Assembly: GCA_005799065.1 (NCBI GenBank)
Contig: SYHW01000048.1
Span: 1 to 35,047 of the forward strand
Length of the DNA stretch: 35,047 nucleotides
Direction of reading: 5' to 3'
DNA from: Bacteroidota bacterium
GTDB taxonomy: Bacteria > Bacteroidota > Bacteroidia > UBA7662
The stretch's first letter is position 1. The number at the start of each line of letters is the position of its first letter. Both the position numbers and the translations under genes were made by a program. The notes beneath the pieces were generated by a model. It did not search any database, was not told where the DNA came from, and worked only from the letters and a program-made list of their open reading frames with translations. Of the stretch, positions 31,811-35,047 are shown in pieces.

Positions 31811-32672
31811 GGAGACGAAAATTGAGTTGAAGAATAGCCAATGAAAAAACCAGCAGCATGCAGAGCTTGATGGCCCAACGCGGTGAAGATTGGTGCAGCT
31901 GAACACCCCACGGGGCGGCCAGCAGTATACCCACCACATGCGGCAAAAGCACAGGCGGATAGAGCATCCCCAAACCCCCTTGAAGGGATGCCGAAGGAAA
32001 GGCTAAGGCATACCAAAGACTGTGAAATACAGACATCAGCACAATCGACCCCAAACTGATGGAAGCAGTTTTACTGAGGGAAATTTTCAAAATACCCGAT
32101 AAAACCGGCACCACCACAATACCCCCGCCAAGCCCACTCAAAGCCGAAACCACCCCACTGGCCAAGCCCGAAAGCCAAAGTGGACGGGCAGCAACGCGCC
32201 CAGCATCCTCTTTTGCCCCATCAGACCCACCCGATCGAAGGACCCGCCACAAAAGCGGCACCATCAGCAATGAAAAAAACAAGGCAAAACTTCGACGGTC
32301 ATACATACCCGGCCGGGCTATCAGGGCAGAGGTCAACAACCCACTCAACCCGCCCGGTATGCCCACCAAAAGTACCTCCCGCAGATGAAAATTGCCCATT
32401 CGGCATTGCTTCCAACTGCCTGAAAGGGCCGAAATTAGCGTGAGAAATAGGGAATTGGCAATCACCCACAATACGCCATCGACAGAGGAGCTGCCCAACG
32501 AGCCGTCTGAAGCAGCCACTACCAGCTGTGCTCCGTGTAAAGCAAACCAAGCCGTGAGCAAGGGCACGAAAACGATACCACCACCGACACCCAGGAAGCC
32601 ACCCAAAAAACCACTCAGAAGTCCTGCGCCGAGCAATTGAAGGTTCTCGAACTGAAGCCAATGCACACACAA
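31803..32672 (-). CDS. TauE/SafE-family membrane permease
   Basis: Inner-membrane protein of about 289 residues in the TauE/SafE family (anion or sulfite/organosulfonate exporters). Two homologous halves are visible, each with a glycine-rich motif: GFLGGFLGVGGGIVFVPLL near the N-terminus and GVVSALSGLGGGIVVVPVL in the middle. Some eight hydrophobic segments are separated by short loops. The transported substrate cannot be read. The start is unclear because there is no ATG: TTG at 32672 or GTG at 32666 both suit the N-terminus. It lies 36 bp after the S41 peptidase stop and overlaps the M28 gene, so it is part of a minus-strand run. Confidence 0.87.
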   Translation of the reverse strand: MCVHWLQFENLQLLGAGLLSGFLGGFLGVGGGIVFVPLLTAWFALHGAQLVVAASDGSLGSSSVDGVLWVIANSLFLTLISALSGSWKQCRMGNFHLREVLLVGIPGGLSGLLTSALIARPGMYDRRSFALFFSLLMVPLLWRVLRSGGSDGAKEDAGRVAARPLWLSGLASGVVSALSGLGGGIVVVPVLSGILKISLSKTASISLGSIVLMSVFHSLWYALAFPSASLQGGLGMLYPPVLLPHVVGILLAAPWGVQLHQSSPRWAIKLCMLLVFSLAILQLNFRLLG

Positions 32673-32708
32673 AACAATTAATGGAACATGGAATGGAAAC
32701 GAGTCAGC

Positions 32709-34562
32709 TTAGGGCTGCAACAGTTTTTGGTAGCGTTCTTTATCATTCAGTAACTTCCGCGCTTCTACGAGCTCCTCATCCATCCGAAATGCGGAACGCA
32801 AGCGACCTTTTTGGAAATGGTAGCGAGAAACCAATTCCTGTGCGAGGAAGTACTTGATTTCAGCTTTGTGGCGCTCGAGATCCTGTTCCTTGCTTTTCTT
32901 CTTCTCCGCCATCAGTGCATCGTAGTGCGACTGAACCTGGTCGAAGTACTGTTCCTTAACGGCCTTTTCCTTGAAATCCTCCAACGCCTTCTCACTTTCC
33001 GTGGTGTAGGAATAGTCTTTATCGCGCAGATAAGACAAGAACTCTGCAAACAACGCGTCACTCACTTCAAATTCATCGGGTGAGGCCGGCAATTGTTCGT
33101 GGCGGCTGCGGTAGCGCGTTGCAAAATCAAAAATATTTCGCTTACCAATCAAAACGGCCGTAATGTTGCTCATTTTGGCAGGCTCCACAGCGAAGTCTGG
33201 ACTAACCCCACCGGCATCGTAGACCACCCGCCCATTGCGGGTTTTGAACGCAACGCGCGACGACTCAGGGGTTTTAACAGGACGGTTGAGGCTGTCCTTT
33301 CCTACATAATCGACCGCCTGAATGCAACGACCACTGGGGATGTAATATTTCGCGGTGGTGACCTTCACCTGTGTGTTGTAGTTGAGGTTTTTGACCGTTT
33401 GCACGAGTCCTTTTCCGAATGATTTTTGACCGACCACCACCCCGCGGTCGTAGTCTTGAATGGTTCCCGAAACAATCTCCGAGGCAGAGGCACTCGACCC
33501 ATCGATCAACACCACAATCGGCATGGTCGTATCTTCAGGGTTGTAATAGGAGTTGTAGTCCTTCTCCCACTCTTTCACCTTGCCTTTGGTGCGTACCACC
33601 AAGCTGCCCCGCGTAATGAACATTCCAGAGATGCGCACGGCTTCATCCAAGGAACCGCCAGGATTACCACGCATATCAAACACCAACTGGGTCATTCCTT
33701 CCTTCTTGAGATCTTGCAGGGCCTGCTTCACTTCCTCGCCTGCCCCCGTACGGAAGCCACTTAGGTTAATATATCCTGTGTTTTTATCGAGCATTCCACT
33801 GTAACTGACGCTGGAAATCTTAATTTCCTCGCGCATTACCTTCTTCTCCAGTGGCTTACTTTCACCTTCACGGCGGACGAGAACCGTCACCTCCGTTTTG
33901 GCTTGTCCTTTGAGTAGTTTACTCACATCATCCGTGTTGCGGCCTTTCACGCTTTGTCCGTCCACCTCCAGCAGGATGTCACCCGCTCTTATATCGGCCC
34001 GTTGCGCCGGCATGCCCTCGTAGGGATCGGCAATCACCACATAATCCTCTTGCTTGGATATCAAAGCGCCAATTCCACCATATTGTCCGGTGGTCATCAA
34101 CCGGAAACTCTCAATTTCCGATTCCGGTATGTAGTTGGTATAGGGGTCGAGGCTCTTCAGCATGGCGTCGATGCCCGTGCGTATGAACTTGGCCGGGTCG
34201 ATATCGTCTACATAATAGGTGTTGACCTCACGGTAGAGCGTTGCAAAAATCTCCATGTTCTTAGACAGTTCGAAATACTGGTCGCCAGCGGCCGTGGCGC
34301 CCAGCAGTACACTGCCTGTCAGGAGCACCCACAAGAATCGATGCATCTTCTGTCGTGCAGCAGTCCAAATGGTATGCGATTTGCTCTGGGTTTGATTGAT
34401 GTCGACAGGCTCTTGAAAGGTGTTGCTTTCGGACTTCGGCCCCGCTTGATCCGAACTCAAGTCCGAATGCGGATTATGGTTCGACAGCGGATTATGGTTC
34501 GACAGCGGATTATGATTCGATAGCGGATTATGATTCGATGGAATGATGGGCATATAAGTCAA
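32709..34562 (-). CDS. S41-family C-terminal processing peptidase (Ctp/Prc type)
   Basis: Exported serine protease that trims or degrades periplasmic proteins. Features in the 617-residue frame: hydrophobic signal/anchor MHRFLWVLLTGSVLLGATAAG at 73-93, the Bacteroidota-typical YFELSKNMEIFATLYREVNTYYVDD, a PDZ domain (about 150-235), then the S41 core with DMRGNPGGSLDEAV, Ser359 in SSASASE and Lys384 in SFGKGLVQ. These sit 25 residues apart, as do Ser430 and Lys455 of E. coli Prc. Residues 1-72 include four copies of a hexapeptide NHNPLS from an 18-bp repeat. Starting at the ATG at 34346 would give 545 residues, the usual family length, and leave the array in the leader, so the start is open. 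Confidence 0.93.
   Translation of the reverse strand: MTYMPIIPSNHNPLSNHNPLSNHNPLSNHNPHSDLSSDQAGPKSESNTFQEPVDINQTQSKSHTIWTAARQKMHRFLWVLLTGSVLLGATAAGDQYFELSKNMEIFATLYREVNTYYVDDIDPAKFIRTGIDAMLKSLDPYTNYIPESEIESFRLMTTGQYGGIGALISKQEDYVVIADPYEGMPAQRADIRAGDILLEVDGQSVKGRNTDDVSKLLKGQAKTEVTVLVRREGESKPLEKKVMREEIKISSVSYSGMLDKNTGYINLSGFRTGAGEEVKQALQDLKKEGMTQLVFDMRGNPGGSLDEAVRISGMFITRGSLVVRTKGKVKEWEKDYNSYYNPEDTTMPIVVLIDGSSASASEIVSGTIQDYDRGVVVGQKSFGKGLVQTVKNLNYNTQVKVTTAKYYIPSGRCIQAVDYVGKDSLNRPVKTPESSRVAFKTRNGRVVYDAGGVSPDFAVEPAKMSNITAVLIGKRNIFDFATRYRSRHEQLPASPDEFEVSDALFAEFLSYLRDKDYSYTTESEKALEDFKEKAVKEQYFDQVQSHYDALMAEKKKSKEQDLERHKAEIKYFLAQELVSRYHFQKGRLRSAFRMDEELVEARKLLNDKERYQKLLQP
34469..34540. repeat. 18-bp tandem array (4 copies) at the 5' end of the S41 peptidase gene
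   Basis: Units start at 34469, 34487, 34505 and 34523 (first unit GCGGATTATGGTTCGACA). The first two are identical and the others differ at one or two positions. The array is in frame with the longest reading of the gene; it is leader sequence if the start is at 34346. Confidence 0.94.
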
Positions 34563-34639
34563 CAGTTATCAAATTGATTCGAATGAACAATCGCCGTAGA
34601 AGCCTTTCGCGCCTTTTGGCGATATAAATAAAACAACCT

Positions 34640-34647
34640 CAAAAATA
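34640..34647 (-). promoter_or_regulatory. Candidate -7 element of the S41 peptidase gene
   Basis: TATTTTTG on the minus strand, about 78 bp before the ATG at 34562 and 294 bp before the one at 34346. It has no clear -33 TTG. Confidence 0.35.
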
Positions 34648-34717
34648 CGCAGGCCCGACCTATTTATTTCCCCCCGGACATGATATTCCTTGAAAAGCTG
34701 AGCGGGAGTTGTGCAGC

Positions 34718-34927
34718 TTAAGGTACCGGGTCGTGGCCGTGGCCGCCCCAGGGGTGACATCGTCCGATCCGCTTGAGCGTAAGCCACCCGCCCTTTAAAG
34801 CACCATGCCGTCGAATGGCCTCCATCCCATAAGCCGAACAAGTAGGGTGGTAGCGACAAGACGCTGGAAGCAAAGGCGACAACAACCGCTGGTAGAGCCA
34901 AATCAGAGCCAAAAAAAACCACTTCAT
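34718..34927 (-). CDS. yidD: YidD, membrane protein insertion efficiency factor
   Basis: Small protein of 69 residues that assists YidC/Sec-dependent insertion at the inner membrane. It contains the family pattern [39 protein letters not shown], and the C-terminal [17 protein letters not shown] with the three conserved cysteines. Its ATG is 12 bp after the stop of a frame that I read as the end of rnpA, the classical upstream neighbour. The S41 peptidase gene follows on the same strand. Confidence 0.95.
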   Translation of the reverse strand: MKWFFLALIWLYQRLLSPLLPASCRYHPTCSAYGMEAIRRHGALKGGWLTLKRIGRCHPWGGHGHDPVP

Positions 34928-34938
34928 GCTGAGGGGAT

Positions 34939-35046
34939 TTATGGGGATTTGGGGGGATTCTGCAGCTCCTGGCGCGGAAGATTCTGCAGCTCCTGGCGCG
35001 GAAGATTCTGCAGCTCCTGGCGCGGAAGCTTTTGAAGCGCATCACA
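34939..35046 (-). CDS. rnpA: Probable C-terminus of ribonuclease P protein component (partial)
   Basis: The frame enters from the right edge and ends with TAA at 34941-34939. Only 35 residues are visible: DALQKL followed by three copies of LPRQELQN-type octapeptide and PPKSP. The catalytic RnpA core is outside the window, so the name rests on the conserved rnpA-yidD order and on a DALQKL-like ending that would suit the family's last helix. The repeated tail is made by the 24-bp array and is not a normal RnpA feature. The other two minus-strand frames are less plausible: one stops at once, and the other would overlap all of yidD. Confidence 0.42.
   Translation of the reverse strand, partial: CDALQKLPRQELQNLPRQELQNLPRQELQNPPKSP
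34957..35028. repeat. 24-bp tandem array (3 copies) just upstream of yidD
   Basis: Three identical 24-bp units start at 34957, 34981 and 35005. The unit encodes eight residues in the frame read as the rnpA tail. It ends 29 bp before the yidD ATG. Confidence 0.95.
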
Positions 35047-35047
35047 C

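Noticed and set aside
34609-34621. Hairpin CGCC-TTTT-GGCG before the S41 peptidase gene as a terminator of yidD
   Set aside because: The stem is only 4 bp and no T-run follows on the minus strand, so it would not work as an intrinsic terminator.
34569-35045. A 158-codon minus-strand frame covering the 24-bp repeats and all of yidD
   Set aside because: It overlaps yidD completely in another frame. Its only notable feature, FRARSCRI repeats, is simply the 24-bp array read in a different frame.

Overview
The window is a chromosomal segment of a member of the Bacteroidota. Three things point there: a type IX secretion (T9SS)-style C-terminal sorting domain on a CotH-type secreted protein; promoters of the form TTG-N20-TAnnTTTG, readable in front of both tRNA genes; and lineage-typical families and orders (FtsL-like protein and PASTA penicillin-binding protein in the dcw cluster, rnpA-yidD-S41 peptidase, VTC-DUF4956-DUF2490). 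Most of the window is moderately GC-rich (34 of 60 in a sample I counted by hand) and densely coding. Two patches are clearly AT-rich (19/60 and 21/60 in hand-counted samples): about 17.7-19.7 kb and about 8.5-9.4 kb. The genus cannot be fixed from this.

Layout. 1-5.6 kb, minus strand: the start of the division and cell-wall (dcw) cluster, mraZ-rsmH-ftsL-PBP-murE, every junction an ATGA overlap, with a three-box MraZ operator before mraZ. 5.7-8.1 kb, minus: gap-pgk glycolytic operon. 8.2 kb: tRNA-Glu with promoter and terminator, then two AT-rich orphan genes. 9.5-11.6 kb, plus: gmhA, gmhB (heptose biosynthesis) and a YceH/DUF480 gene. 11.6-15.1 kb, minus: large CotH/dockerin/T9SS secreted protein. 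15.1-17.3 kb, plus: aat and a BamA/TamA-type barrel. 17.7-19.75 kb: AT-rich insert (SDR, NADP-binding reductase, divergent HxlR regulator) between two imperfect 52-bp direct repeats, ending at tRNA-Asn. 19.9-22.9 kb, plus: lipoprotein, VTC-type polyphosphate polymerase, DUF4956 membrane protein, DUF2490 porin-like protein. 22.9-25.8 kb, minus: FISUMP lipoprotein and asd. 26.1-28.7 kb, plus: lamin-tail-domain secreted protein. 28.8-35 kb, minus: rnpA (3' end, tentative), yidD, S41 peptidase, TauE/SafE permease, M28 peptidase, tsaB, ArsR regulator.

The most unusual property is not one gene. Ten unrelated short tandem or near-tandem duplications (units 17-39 bp) lie within 35 kb, and the five arrays with three or more copies all sit at gene boundaries (before pgk, gmhB, asd and the S41 peptidase, and at the rnpA/yidD junction). 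Before pgk and asd the sense strand of the repeat is strikingly poor in G. Other points of interest are the apparent tRNA-associated insert, the envelope-linked VTC module, three genes whose promoter -7 element ends only 4-5 nt before the ATG (possible leaderless mRNAs), and a GmhB without the zinc-loop cysteines.
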